From NCBI RefSeq assembly GCF_030053135.1, contig NZ_CP125652.1:1798001-1862000 (forward strand): DNA of 64,000 nucleotides, written 5' to 3'. Below the pieces are notes generated by a model. That model was not told the DNA's origin and ran no database searches. It worked only from the letters and a program-made list of their open reading frames with translations. The stretch is from Rhizobium sp. BT04. Its GTDB lineage: Bacteria; Pseudomonadota; Alphaproteobacteria; Rhizobiales; Rhizobiaceae. Position numbers and translations under genes: made by a program. Position 1 is the first letter of the stretch. Every line of letters starts with the position of its first letter. Positions 18,399 to 28,045 of this stretch are shown here, one piece after another.

Positions 18399-19439
18399 AT
18401 GAAGTCTATTTTGAAATTGATGGCCGGCGCTGCCATCCTCGTTTCCATTCATACCGCTGCCATGGCTGCCGATCTCGTCGTCGGCGTTTCCTGGTCGAAC
18501 TTCCAGGAAGAACGCTGGAAGACCGACGAAGCCGCCATCAAGAAGGCTCTCGAAGCCAAGGGCGCCAAGTATATTTCCGCTGACGCGCAGTCCTCAGCCG
18601 CCAAGCAGCTCACCGACGTCGAATCGCTGATCTCGCAGGGCGCCAACGCACTGATCATTCTCGCCCAGGATTCCGACGCCATCGGCCCGGCGATCGAAAA
18701 GGCCGCTGCCGAAGGCATCCCGGTCGTCGGCTACGACCGCCTGATCGAAAACCCGGCCGCCTTCTACATCACCTTCGACAACAAGGAAGTCGGCCGTCTT
18801 CAGGCTGAAGGCGTCTTCAAAGCCAAGCCGGAAGGCAATTACGTCTTCATCAAGGGCTCGTCTTCCGACCCGAACGCCGACTTCCTGTTCTCGGGCCAGC
18901 AGGAAGTGCTGAAGGCCGCGATCGACGCCGGCAAGATCAAGAATGTCGGCGAAGCCTATACCGACGGCTGGCTGCCGGAGAACGCCCAGCGCAACATGGA
19001 GCAGTTCCTGACCGCCAACAACAACAAGGTTGACGCCGTCGTCGCCTCCAACGACGGCACGGCCGGCGGCGCGATCGCCGCGCTCGACGCCCAGGGCCTC
19101 GCCGGCTCCGTTCCGGTTTCCGGCCAGGACGGCGACAAGGCGGCGCTGAACCGCATCGCTCTCGGCACGCAGACGGTTTCCGTCTGGAAGGACAGCCGCG
19201 AACTCGGCAAGCGCGCCGCAGAAATCGCTCTCGACCTCGCCGGCGGCAAGGACATGAGCAAGATCGACGGCGCTCAGGCCTTCAAGGGCGGCCCGAAGGG
19301 CGTGGAAATGCAGTCTGTCTTCCTGAAGCCGCTTGCGATCACCAAGGACAATCTGAACGTCGTCATCGACGCCGGCTGGATTTCCAAGGCTGAAGCCTGC
19401 CAGGGCGTCAAGGCCGGCACGGTTGCCGCCTGCAAGTAA
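18399..19439 (+). CDS. xylF: D-xylose-type periplasmic binding protein
   Basis: 346 residues with a Sec signal peptide ending AAMAA near residue 24. The mature N-terminus [18 protein letters not shown] and the segment [18 protein letters not shown] are characteristic of XylF-type binding proteins. It captures xylose (or a related pentose) in the periplasm for the permease and ATPase encoded downstream. Cysteines near the C-terminus ([16 protein letters not shown]) may form a disulfide. Regulation by the divergent ROK protein is likely. Confidence 0.88.
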   Translation: MKSILKLMAGAAILVSIHTAAMAADLVVGVSWSNFQEERWKTDEAAIKKALEAKGAKYISADAQSSAAKQLTDVESLISQGANALIILAQDSDAIGPAIEKAAAEGIPVVGYDRLIENPAAFYITFDNKEVGRLQAEGVFKAKPEGNYVFIKGSSSDPNADFLFSGQQEVLKAAIDAGKIKNVGEAYTDGWLPENAQRNMEQFLTANNNKVDAVVASNDGTAGGAIAALDAQGLAGSVPVSGQDGDKAALNRIALGTQTVSVWKDSRELGKRAAEIALDLAGGKDMSKIDGAQAFKGGPKGVEMQSVFLKPLAITKDNLNVVIDAGWISKAEACQGVKAGTVAACK

Positions 19440-19459
19440 GCAGCGCCTGAACTGAACTG

Positions 19460-19494
19460 CCGGCGCCGCAGCGGAAAGACCGCTGCGGCGCCGG
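19460..19494. repeat. Strong stem-loop after xylF
   Basis: Perfect 15-bp arms (CCGGCGCCGCAGCGG and its complement) flank an AAAGA loop. No T-run follows, so transcription probably continues to the permease gene. Such a stem can stabilise the upstream binding-protein mRNA. The rest of the 19440-19698 gap has no gene. Confidence 0.6.
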
Positions 19495-19698
19495 ATGCGG
19501 ACGCGAACTCTAACGACGAAGTTCCTCCGCCTCGCCGCGCCATCGCGGATTTTCATTCCCTGCCGGAAGGGTGTCGCGACGCCACGCGTGCGGTTTCCGG
19601 GAAGCATCGCGATGGTCAGTTGAAGAACAGACGCCGCCGCCGGCAGCCTTGAGCACGTCGGCGCATCCGTCCAAACACAATGGGGGAACGGCAAACCC

Positions 19699-21012
19699 AT
19701 GGCCGAAATGGTAAAATCAACGACGTCAAGCGGACCGCGAACGGCGGAAGCCAGTCCGGTGGCCCGCTTCTTCCGCGCCACCGAGATCGACACGCGCCTG
19801 CTCGGCATGATCGGCGCGCTCGTCATCATCTGGATCGGTTTCCACATCATCACCGGCGGCCTGTTCCTGACCCCGCGCAATCTCTGGAACCTCTCGGTTC
19901 AGACGACCGACATCGCGATCATGACGACGGGCATGGTGCTGATCATCGTCACCCGCAACATCGACCTTTCGGTCGGTTCCGTGCTCGGCCTCTGCGGCAT
20001 GATCATGGGCGTGACGCAGGCGAAGATCCTGCCTGAATATATCGGCTTCGACAGCCCTTTCACCTGGGTGATCACGCTGCTCATCGGCCTGATCGCCGGC
20101 GGCCTGATCGGCGCTTTCCAGGGCATGATCATCGCCTTCCTCAACGTTCCCTCCTTCATCGTCACGCTTGGCGGCCTGCTCGTCTGGCGCGGTGCCACCT
20201 GGCTCGTCACCAGCGGCCAGACGGTTGCGCCGATGGACCAGACCTTCCGCATCATGGGCGGCGGCGCTGAAGGCTCGATCGGCGCCACCTGGAGCTGGGT
20301 CGTCGGCATCGGCGCCTGCCTCTTCGTCATCGCCAGCATCATCGGCTCGCGCCGGCAGCGCCGCCGCTTCGGCTTTCCGCAGCGGCCGGTCTGGGCGGAA
20401 TATTTCCTGGCGACGCTGAGCTGCGTGCTGATCCTCGGCGCCGTATCGATCGCCAACAGCTATTACTGGCCGATCAATATCGCCAAGAAATATGCCGAGA
20501 CCAACAATATCCCCTGGCCGGAAACCGGCCTGGATATTCCCTACGGCATCGCCGTGCCGGTGCTGATCGCCATCGTCGTCGGCATCATCATGACCTTCAT
20601 CGCCACACGCCTGCGCTTCGGCCGCTATGTCTTCGCGATCGGCGGCAACCCCGAAGCGGCCGAACTCGCCGGCATCAAGACCCGCTGGGTCACCGTGCGC
20701 ATCTTCGCGCTGATGGGGGTTTTGGCCGCTATCGCAGCGGCGATTTCCACCGCCCGCCTCAACGCCGCGACGAACTCGCAGGGCACGCTCGACGAGCTCT
20801 ACACCATCGCCGCCGCCGTGATCGGCGGGACGTCGCTGGCAGGCGGCACCGGCACCATCGCCGGCGCCATGCTCGGCGCGCTCGTCATGCAGTCGCTGCA
20901 GTCGGGCATGGTGCTGGCGCATGTCGACACCCCGCTGCAGAGCGTCGTCGTCGGCACCGTCCTTGTCGTGGCGGTCTGGCTCGACACCGTCTACCGCGCC
21001 CGTGCCAAGTGA
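19699..21012 (+). CDS. xylH: D-xylose-type ABC transporter permease
   Basis: 437 residues, larger than RbsC-type permeases, with ten or more hydrophobic segments. [20 protein letters not shown] is the family motif, and the C-terminus has [29 protein letters not shown]. The large loop between helices (about residues 210-280) is typical of XylH. It forms the channel for XylF-bound sugar and is followed after 14 bases by the ATPase gene. Confidence 0.88.
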   Translation: MAEMVKSTTSSGPRTAEASPVARFFRATEIDTRLLGMIGALVIIWIGFHIITGGLFLTPRNLWNLSVQTTDIAIMTTGMVLIIVTRNIDLSVGSVLGLCGMIMGVTQAKILPEYIGFDSPFTWVITLLIGLIAGGLIGAFQGMIIAFLNVPSFIVTLGGLLVWRGATWLVTSGQTVAPMDQTFRIMGGGAEGSIGATWSWVVGIGACLFVIASIIGSRRQRRRFGFPQRPVWAEYFLATLSCVLILGAVSIANSYYWPINIAKKYAETNNIPWPETGLDIPYGIAVPVLIAIVVGIIMTFIATRLRFGRYVFAIGGNPEAAELAGIKTRWVTVRIFALMGVLAAIAAAISTARLNAATNSQGTLDELYTIAAAVIGGTSLAGGTGTIAGAMLGALVMQSLQSGMVLAHVDTPLQSVVVGTVLVVAVWLDTVYRARAK

Positions 21013-21026
21013 GAGGAGCCCCAGAT

Positions 21027-21809
<783 letters not shown>

Positions 21810-21837
21810 CCGCAAGGCGACAAGCCCACGACAACCC

Positions 21838-21870
21838 ACTCCGCCGCCCGCAAGGCCGGCGGAGTTTTTT
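21838..21870 (+). terminator. Intrinsic terminator of the xylFHG operon
   Basis: A 9-bp stem (ACTCCGCCG / CGGCGGAGT) separated by a ten-base loop is directly followed by six T residues, 29 bases after the ATPase stop codon. Confidence 0.85.
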
Positions 21871-22010
21871 ATGCGTTCTCGGAGACTGACGGATAAAAAC
21901 ACGAGCCAAACCGCAAGCATCGGTATTTCTGAGAATTTCGCGATTGAAGCCGGCCGCAAGCTAGGCTAAGAACCACCCATCGGACAGGCGATTCAAACCG
22001 CCCTCGGCAT

Positions 22011-22087
22011 GCACCCGTAGCTCAGCTGGATAGAGTGTTGGATTCCGATTCCAAAGGTCACAGGTTCGAATCCTGTCGGGTGCGCCA
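22011..22087 (+). tRNA. tRNA-Arg (anticodon CCG)
   Basis: A 77-base cloverleaf with an encoded CCA end. The acceptor pairs GCACCCG with CGGGTGC. The anticodon stem TTGGA/TCCAA encloses the loop TTCCGAT, giving anticodon CCG (reads CGG). The T-loop is GGTTCGAATCC. Sequence downstream changes to accessory character, so this gene may be an integration site. Confidence 0.95.
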
Positions 22088-22616
22088 TTTCCATTTGACA
22101 AATCGCTGCCCGCCCCGCCTTGGCTGGTGAATCCGCGTAGGTTCGCGCCTGAGCGCTTTGGTCTGGTAGTTTTTCCGCGATAGGTGTGAGCCTGAAGATT
22201 TAAACGGTGAGCTTGCCCCTGGCCTATTGATGGCGATCGTTGAAAGCGGTCGCGGCATCCGATGCTCGAAAATCTTTGGTTCGTTCACGACCCTGTGGAT
22301 TGCGGTGGGCCCCCGGTATTCTATCGTCGCGGCAACGCGGGCGGAAAAGACTTGATACGGATGCTTTGCATCACGGGCTCTTTGGCACTCGTCCTCGCAG
22401 CCTTCCACAGCCGACGCTAAGACGCGATCAAGGCAATGGATCCGGTACACCCCGCCTTCGGTCCTAAGCGGCGGAAGAAACGGCCGGTAATTTCAGTGGG
22501 TCCCGGCTACAGCCACAAACGCTTCAAGAACGCAAATGCACGTCTAAATCAATCTCTCGCCTCATCTGCACAACTAGACCGAATCGTTTGCCAAGAAGAC
22601 TATCGAGCAGTTCGAC
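22088..22616. other. Gene-poor stretch downstream of the tRNA
   Basis: No convincing coding region was seen on either strand. Short open frames overlap the tRNA or lack ribosome binding sites. No integrase and no obvious repeat of the tRNA 3' end was found by eye. Confidence 0.5.
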
Positions 22617-22994
22617 ATGCTGCTCGGGGAATCCGAGGCGGATCGATACGTCATTACTGGGTGGATCGAAATGAGCGAACGGTGGTTGGGCGTGCAGGTT
22701 TCCGGCGCAGGCGTCATCCTGGTGGATGCCGAGGTCCCCGCGGATGGTCCAATCACGATCGTGCTCGATGACTCTCTGAAGCTGGCGAGCGGCGACCGCG
22801 CCAAGGCATTCTGCACAATGTACAGCCGCCTCCATGACTACGCCAAGGAGAAGGGCATCAAACGCGCGTTCATCAAGGACAGTGCAGTCAGCAAGGGCAG
22901 GAAGTCTGGTGGCAGTTGCTACCTAATTCCGCAGTTTTTCCCAATACAAGCGACAGGCAGTGCCCGATTACTAGACCCACGGCAGATGCGGTAA
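22617..22994 (+). CDS. Small hypothetical protein, DUF3010-like, probably 3'-truncated
   Basis: 125 residues. The stretch ERWLGVQVSGAGVILVDAEV, then FCTMYSRLHDYAKEKGIKRA and FIKDSAVSKGRKSGG, has the layout of a small RNase H-like alpha/beta domain reminiscent of DUF3010 proteins. The last about 25 residues (YLIPQFFPIQATGSARLL) do not fit, and family members normally continue with a helix here, so the gene looks cut off. The start may be ATG 22671 instead. Function unknown; family similarity is by eye only. Confidence 0.4.
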   Translation: MLLGESEADRYVITGWIEMSERWLGVQVSGAGVILVDAEVPADGPITIVLDDSLKLASGDRAKAFCTMYSRLHDYAKEKGIKRAFIKDSAVSKGRKSGGSCYLIPQFFPIQATGSARLLDPRQMR

Positions 22995-23321
22995 GTTGCT
23001 GTGCGGGCCGATGCGCGCCGCTGCCCGCTTTGCATTCAGATCGATTTCGGTACGGCCTGAAGCGCCTCGGGTTCCTTCAATTGCATCTCGAGATTAAGGC
23101 GCACTGCGAGCGTCCTGGAATCCTCGTCGCCATCAGTACGTTTTGTATCGCAGAGTTCGCAATCCTCTTTGGATGCTCAGGTGCGAAACAGGACAGGCAG
23201 AATTCGAACGACAGATGCCCGAGGGCAGCAAAGGTAATGGTGGCGTCGTCGAAGTCCGAAACAGACTGCTGCAGACGCGGCCGGCTAATTAACCGTCCCC
23301 CCGCTTGTTGCAAGCGACCCT
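22995..23321. other. No gene seen
   Basis: Open frames in this stretch have no plausible start signals or recognisable protein character. It is probably eroded accessory DNA. Confidence 0.4.
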
Positions 23322-23612
23322 TCAGGGCATTCCTCTCTGGCGGCTCCCCGAAGGCGGATGAAGTGGCAGCACCGTAGCGCTGTCCAGCGCGTCTTCGATC
23401 TCTTTCCCCAGCCCGGCAATGAGCTCCTCGTATTCGGAGCAGTGTTCGTCGCGGTGCGGGTGGTCCGACGCGCGCCACTTTACGAGTTCTCTCTGCGCTT
23501 CTGCAAAGTCGTCGCAGATCTCGCAGAAGACGTGGTCCCGTGACGCGAGTTCCTCGATCACCTTCGCCCGTACCGGAAAGTGCAGCGTGACAGCCGCAAC
23601 GCCTTCGTCCAT
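23322..23612 (-). CDS. Small hypothetical acidic protein
   Basis: 96 residues (starting MDEGVAAVTLHFPVRAKVIEEL), helical, with a His/Cys-containing stretch DHVFCEICDDFAEAQRELVKW and HPHRDEHCSEYEELIAGLG. GGGGAG precedes the ATG at a good distance. It reads as a genuine conserved small protein, but I cannot name a family. It is divergent from the lipoprotein hydrolase gene, with the 19-bp palindrome between them. Confidence 0.5.
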   Translation of the reverse strand: MDEGVAAVTLHFPVRAKVIEELASRDHVFCEICDDFAEAQRELVKWRASDHPHRDEHCSEYEELIAGLGKEIEDALDSATVLPLHPPSGSRQRGMP

Positions 23613-23688
23613 CGCCCACTCCCCTTCGCGGCACGTCTCGATCGACCTGCTTCCAGTGCATGTTCGCTGAAGATTGATCCTCCGGGCA

Positions 23689-23707
23689 GTATGTTACCGT
23701 AACATAC
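23689..23707. promoter_or_regulatory. 19-bp palindromic operator, copy 1
   Basis: GTATGTTAC-C-GTAACATAC is a perfect palindrome with 9-bp arms and one central base, in the gap between the divergent small acidic gene and the hydrolase operon. A copy identical in both arms occurs at 32460-32478. The symmetry and spacing suit a TetR-type dimer. Confidence 0.75.
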
Positions 23708-23737
23708 GGATACGGACCGGCCGCGGCTCCAAGACTA

Positions 23738-23758
23738 CGTAACATACCAGATGTTACG
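23738..23758. promoter_or_regulatory. Secondary site with the same half-sites
   Basis: CGTAACAT and ATGTTACG face each other across a 5-base spacer, 31 bases after the first palindrome. It uses the same half-site in the opposite orientation, so the region holds four half-sites for one protein. Confidence 0.5.
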
Positions 23759-23855
23759 GGTAAGTCCGCGCGCGCTCGCATAGCTTTCTGCTCGGCTAGG
23801 ACCGTTTCTGCAGATGCGGCTCCGTGCCAGGGGCGAACTGCAGCGGGGAAGAAGC

Positions 23856-25169
23856 GTGATCAGATTGAACTTTGTCGGCGACCGTCTACACGGGGGCATT
23901 TCACTACGCGTGCCTTCGTTTTTCGCCATAGCGGTGTTGGTGGCAGTGGCAGGATGCGGCGGCCACCCGAAGAACGTGCTCATTCCGGTAGCCGACAGTT
24001 CGCCGCAATCGACGAAGGTGGATATGCTGGTAACCACCACCCGCAGCCGGTCCACCGTGAAGGGCGAGATGTTCAGCGGCGAACGTGCACTTGCCCCGGC
24101 TTTTGCCGACATCACGGTATCCATTCCGCCCGCGAGCGCCCGAAAGGTCGGGGAGGTCGCTTGGCCGAAGCGGCTTCCATCCAATCCCGCAACCGACTTC
24201 GCGACCTTGAAGGCCGATGAAATTACACGGGACGATGCCAGGAAATGGCTCAGCGCCTCAGTCAGAAAGAGCCGCGACGGAAGTGTCCTGGTATTTATCC
24301 ATGGCTTCAACAACCGTTTCGAGGACTCCGTCTATCGATTTGCCCAGATCGTCCAGGATTCCGGCGTTCATAGCGCGCCGGTGCTCGTCACGTGGCCGTC
24401 GCGCGGCAGCCTTCTCGCTTACGGCTACGACCGCGAAAGCACCAACTACACACGCAACGCATTAGAGACGCTCTTCCAATATCTCGCCAAGGACCCGGAG
24501 GTAAAGGAGGTCTCGATCCTGGCGCACTCAATGGGAAATTGGCTGGCGCTAGAAGCATTGCGCCAAATGGCGATCCGAAATGGGCGCCTTCCCGCCAAGT
24601 TCGAGAACGTGATGCTTGCCGCGCCCGACGTCGATGTCGACGTCTTCCGCCAGCAGATCGTCGACATGGGGAAGCAGCATCCGAAGTTCACGCTGTTCGT
24701 CTCACGGGACGACCGCGCGCTTGCCGTCTCCCGCAGGGTCTGGGGCGACGTCGCGCGCCTCGGCGCGATTGATCCGGAACAGGCCCCGTTCAAGAAGGAA
24801 CTTGCCGACAGCCAGATCACGGTGATCGATCTCACCAAGGTGAAGGCGGGCGACAGTCTGAACCACGGCAAATTCGCGGAATCGCCTGAAGTCGTTCGCC
24901 TAATCGGTGCGCGGATCTCCGACGGCCAGACCTTGACCGACAGCAAGGTCGGTCTCGGGGACACGATCCTCGCCGCGACAACTAATACAGCCGCCGCAGC
25001 CGGCAGCGCCGCCGGATTGATCCTTGCGGCACCCGTCGCCATCGTCGACGCCAACACCAGGGACAACTACGCCACTGAAGTCGAAGGTCTTACTGGAGCC
25101 TCCGGCCAGAAGGCGAAGCGGCCGACCTGCACGAGTGACGATGCTTCACGGACGACGTGCGTACGATAG
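23856..25169 (+). CDS. Lipoprotein alpha/beta hydrolase (DUF900 family)
   Basis: About 437 residues from GTG 23856, preceded by GCGGGGAAG. A hydrophobic signal (FFAIAVLVAVAGCGG) ends in a lipobox with Cys, so the protein should be lipid-anchored. The hydrolase core has VLVFIHGFNNRFEDSVYRF near 140 and the nucleophile Ser in ILAHSMGNWLALEAL near 225, both typical of DUF900. Substrate unknown. It starts a plus-strand group with the MscS channel gene 38 bases downstream. Confidence 0.8.
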   Translation: MIRLNFVGDRLHGGISLRVPSFFAIAVLVAVAGCGGHPKNVLIPVADSSPQSTKVDMLVTTTRSRSTVKGEMFSGERALAPAFADITVSIPPASARKVGEVAWPKRLPSNPATDFATLKADEITRDDARKWLSASVRKSRDGSVLVFIHGFNNRFEDSVYRFAQIVQDSGVHSAPVLVTWPSRGSLLAYGYDRESTNYTRNALETLFQYLAKDPEVKEVSILAHSMGNWLALEALRQMAIRNGRLPAKFENVMLAAPDVDVDVFRQQIVDMGKQHPKFTLFVSRDDRALAVSRRVWGDVARLGAIDPEQAPFKKELADSQITVIDLTKVKAGDSLNHGKFAESPEVVRLIGARISDGQTLTDSKVGLGDTILAATTNTAAAAGSAAGLILAAPVAIVDANTRDNYATEVEGLTGASGQKAKRPTCTSDDASRTTCVR

Positions 25170-25207
25170 CCCTCCAGCCGCCAATGTTTTCAAATCCGGG
25201 AATTACG

Positions 25208-27394
25208 ATGGACGTTCTTTCGAAGCAGTCTCCGCCGAAGACCATCATTCAGGCCGTTGCTCTCCTGGGGGCAATGGCGTGGGGCGCGCTGCCGGTGGCG
25301 GCGCAGGTTGCCTCGCCTTCGGTTTCTCAGCCTGGCCAGCAGGCGGCGACGCCCCCGGAAAGCGTCCGACAATTTACTGACCTTCTCAGCAAGCCAGAGG
25401 TCCAGACCTGGATTCGAGGACAGGTGACCTCCCCTGTCTCCGCCGCGCCCCCTCCGGTCGCGCAAGCGAGCGACAAAGTCTCCTTCGCCGAGACTACGAT
25501 GCGCCTTCGAAACCATGCCGCCGGTCTTCTCGCCGGGACGCAGGCCTTTCCCTCGGAGGCCGTGCGCGGCGCCGCCCTACTTGAGCGGGACGTCGAGGCG
25601 AATGGCGGAACGCGACCCATCTTCCTGGTGATCGCCTTCGTCGCAGCCGGACTGGCAACGCAATGGCTGTTCTGGTGGATCACCGCAGGATGGCGCACAT
25701 GGATGGCCCGAGCATCTTTCTCAACGGTTCGCGAGAGGATCGTCGCCGTGGTCGCGCGTTCGATATGGGCGGCGGGCTACGTCCTTTCCTTCGGGTTCGG
25801 CAGCATCGGCTTCTTCCTTCTTTTTCAATGGCCACCCATCATCAGGGAGGTCGTTGTCGGCTACCTATTTGCCGTCGTCGTCTTTCGGCTGGCAAGTGCT
25901 GTGTTCGATGTGTTGCTTGCACCGCACCGGCTGGTCCAGAACCAGTTCCGCGTGGTTCCCGTTTCAGACCAGGCCGCCCGCTTCTGGGCGAAGCGCCTGA
26001 GCTACGCTGCCGGCTGGTATGCGTTCGGCTGGGTGACCATTCGTCTGCTTGGCACGCTTGGGTTTTCCGTGCCGTCCCAGCAGCTCGTAGCCTATGCACT
26101 CGGGCTCATCTTGCTCGCCATCGGCATAGAAGCCGTCTGGCGACGCCCGGTCGCGGACGACCCGGTCGAACAACCGCGCCACATCGGCCTGCGCGCCCGA
26201 CACTGGTTATGGACCGCCTACTTCGTCGGCATCTGGCTGCTATGGGTGATTGGGGCCGTGAAGCTGTTCTGGATAGCGGTAGTCTGTGCGGCCCTTCCCG
26301 GAGCGGTCGCCCTCACCAAGGCCTCGGTGAACAATCTCCTGCGTTCGTCCGAACACGTTGAAGACGGTCACAAGCGAGGCACGGTGGTCTCCGTCGTCGT
26401 CGAGCGCGGCATCCGGGCAGCTCTCATTGTCGGAGCAATCCTCCTGCTCGCTGAAGTCCTTGAGATTCAGCTGACGGAAATGACCATGCAGGATTCACCC
26501 GTCGTCCGCCTTGTGCGCGGAGCGCTCAGCGCAGGAGTCATTCTGCTGGTCGTGGACCTTGCCTGGAATGTCGTGAAAGTCCTGATCGACCGAAGGCTTA
26601 GCGACACCGAAGCGGCGCTGGAATTTGGCAGTGAACGGGAGCGACGGCGCACCCGCTTGAGAACCTTGCTGCCGATCCTGCGTAACTTCGTGATGATTCT
26701 CTTCGCCGCCGTCGCAATTATGATGGCGCTGTCGGCGCTTGGCGTGGAGATCGGGCCGCTGATCGCAGGCGCGGGCGTCGTCGGCGTAGCGATCGGCTTC
26801 GGCGCGCAGACGGTGGTCAAGGACATCATCAGCGGAATGTTCTATCTGCTCGACGACGCCTTCAGGGTTGGCGAGTATATCCAGAGCGGCAGTTACAAAG
26901 GGACGGTCGAGTCCTTCAGCTTGAGATCGGTGAAGCTTCGGCACCAGCGTGGCGCAGTCTACATCGTGCCCTTCAGCGAGCTCGGAGCGGTCCAGAACAT
27001 GAGCCGAGACTGGGCGATCGAGAAGATGACGATCACCGTCGCCTACGATGCCGACATCGAGAAGGCGCGAAAGATCATCAAGAAGATCGGGTTGGAGTTG
27101 TTTGAAGATCCCGAGTTCAAACCGACGACGATCGAGCCGTTGAAGATGCAGGGCATCGACAGCCTGGGCGATTCCGGACTTCTCCTCCGGATGAAGGTGA
27201 TGACGCTCCCCGGTCAGCAGTTCACGCTGAAGCGCCGTGCGCTGCGAATGATCCATCAGGCCTTCAACGAGAATGGAATCAAGATCGCCGTGCCAACCGT
27301 GCAGGTTTCGGGCGGGAAGGACGAAGGCGTCGCCGCTGCCGCCCAGCAGGCGCTCGCCGCACACAATGCTGCGATCGCGGCCGGCACCCAGTGA
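25208..27394 (+). CDS. MscS-family mechanosensitive ion channel, large type
   Basis: 728 residues. A Sec signal (MAWGALPVAAQ) and a periplasmic region are followed by about nine hydrophobic segments. The MscS core lies near residues 510-640: GPLIAGAGVVGVAIGFGAQT is the pore helix, and VKDIISGMFYLLDDAFRVGE with GTVESFSLRSVKLRHQRG is the beta domain. Large MscS proteins release osmolytes on hypo-osmotic shock. I chose ATG 25208 (MDVLSKQS); an in-frame upstream ATG lacks a better site. Confidence 0.88.
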   Translation: MDVLSKQSPPKTIIQAVALLGAMAWGALPVAAQVASPSVSQPGQQAATPPESVRQFTDLLSKPEVQTWIRGQVTSPVSAAPPPVAQASDKVSFAETTMRLRNHAAGLLAGTQAFPSEAVRGAALLERDVEANGGTRPIFLVIAFVAAGLATQWLFWWITAGWRTWMARASFSTVRERIVAVVARSIWAAGYVLSFGFGSIGFFLLFQWPPIIREVVVGYLFAVVVFRLASAVFDVLLAPHRLVQNQFRVVPVSDQAARFWAKRLSYAAGWYAFGWVTIRLLGTLGFSVPSQQLVAYALGLILLAIGIEAVWRRPVADDPVEQPRHIGLRARHWLWTAYFVGIWLLWVIGAVKLFWIAVVCAALPGAVALTKASVNNLLRSSEHVEDGHKRGTVVSVVVERGIRAALIVGAILLLAEVLEIQLTEMTMQDSPVVRLVRGALSAGVILLVVDLAWNVVKVLIDRRLSDTEAALEFGSERERRRTRLRTLLPILRNFVMILFAAVAIMMALSALGVEIGPLIAGAGVVGVAIGFGAQTVVKDIISGMFYLLDDAFRVGEYIQSGSYKGTVESFSLRSVKLRHQRGAVYIVPFSELGAVQNMSRDWAIEKMTITVAYDADIEKARKIIKKIGLELFEDPEFKPTTIEPLKMQGIDSLGDSGLLLRMKVMTLPGQQFTLKRRALRMIHQAFNENGIKIAVPTVQVSGGKDEGVAAAAQQALAAHNAAIAAGTQ

Positions 27395-27434
27395 AGTTTT
27401 TGCCAAGCAACTAAGAGATATCGGAGGAACGGGA

Positions 27435-27866
27435 ATGAAAGCACTCACCATCCCAAGTCACCTGCTCGCGGCCCTGGCCTTGTTGATGCTTATCTTCGCG
27501 CCTCTCCTCGTGCCTTCGACTGCCGAGGCCCGACGTGGCGTAGCGGCATGCGGTCCGAGAGGGTGCGCGGCGGCGGCGTGCGGCCCCCGCGGATGTGCCG
27601 CCGCCGGTCGGACAGGACCAGGGTATCGTCCCGTCCATCGCCCGGCCGTACCCCCAGCATACAGACCTGCCCGAGGTGGGGTGGTCGTGGTCAGCCCACG
27701 TCGCTACTGGCGGCCGGGAGCAGCGATCGCAGCAGGCGCGGCCATCGGCTTCGTTGCAGGCGCCGCGGCAGTCTCTCTGGCGGGCACGCCACCTCAACCG
27801 GGCCAGTGCTGGTATTACACCTCGCCTGCCAAGACGACAGGGTTCTGGGACGTCTGCCCGCATTGA
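27435..27866 (+). CDS. Small secreted Ala/Gly/Pro-rich protein
   Basis: 143 residues. It has a signal peptide (ALALLMLIFAPLLVPSTAEA), a repeated CGPRGCAAA motif (twice in tandem) and a Pro/Arg-rich linker. A hydrophobic AAIAAGAAIGFVAGAAA segment follows, then a C-terminal tail with two Cys (QCWYYTSPAKTTGFWDVCPH). This tail is typical of small rhizobial envelope proteins of unknown role. GGAGGAACGGG precedes the ATG. It is 40 bases after the MscS gene, so probably cotranscribed. Confidence 0.7.
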   Translation: MKALTIPSHLLAALALLMLIFAPLLVPSTAEARRGVAACGPRGCAAAACGPRGCAAAGRTGPGYRPVHRPAVPPAYRPARGGVVVVSPRRYWRPGAAIAAGAAIGFVAGAAAVSLAGTPPQPGQCWYYTSPAKTTGFWDVCPH

Positions 27867-28045
27867 GAGCCCCCCAACGGAGCTGGACGGGCCAACGCGA
27901 CCTCCTCCAGCCTCTGTTATATTCAGTGCGCCGCATATTCGTGGACGAGGACGCTTTCCGGGTGTACCGTTTTTCCCGCACAAGCCCCAACGCCAGTCCC
28001 GGACATCCGGGATCGCGGGCGGGCGGCGCATACGGGGAGAGGACC

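Noticed and set aside
19726..20922. Minus-strand open frame opposite xylH
   Set aside because: Antisense shadow of a clear permease gene.
22058..22450. Minus-strand open frame reading through the tRNA
   Set aside because: Its C-terminal part (TRQDSNL) is translated tRNA sequence, a known annotation artefact.
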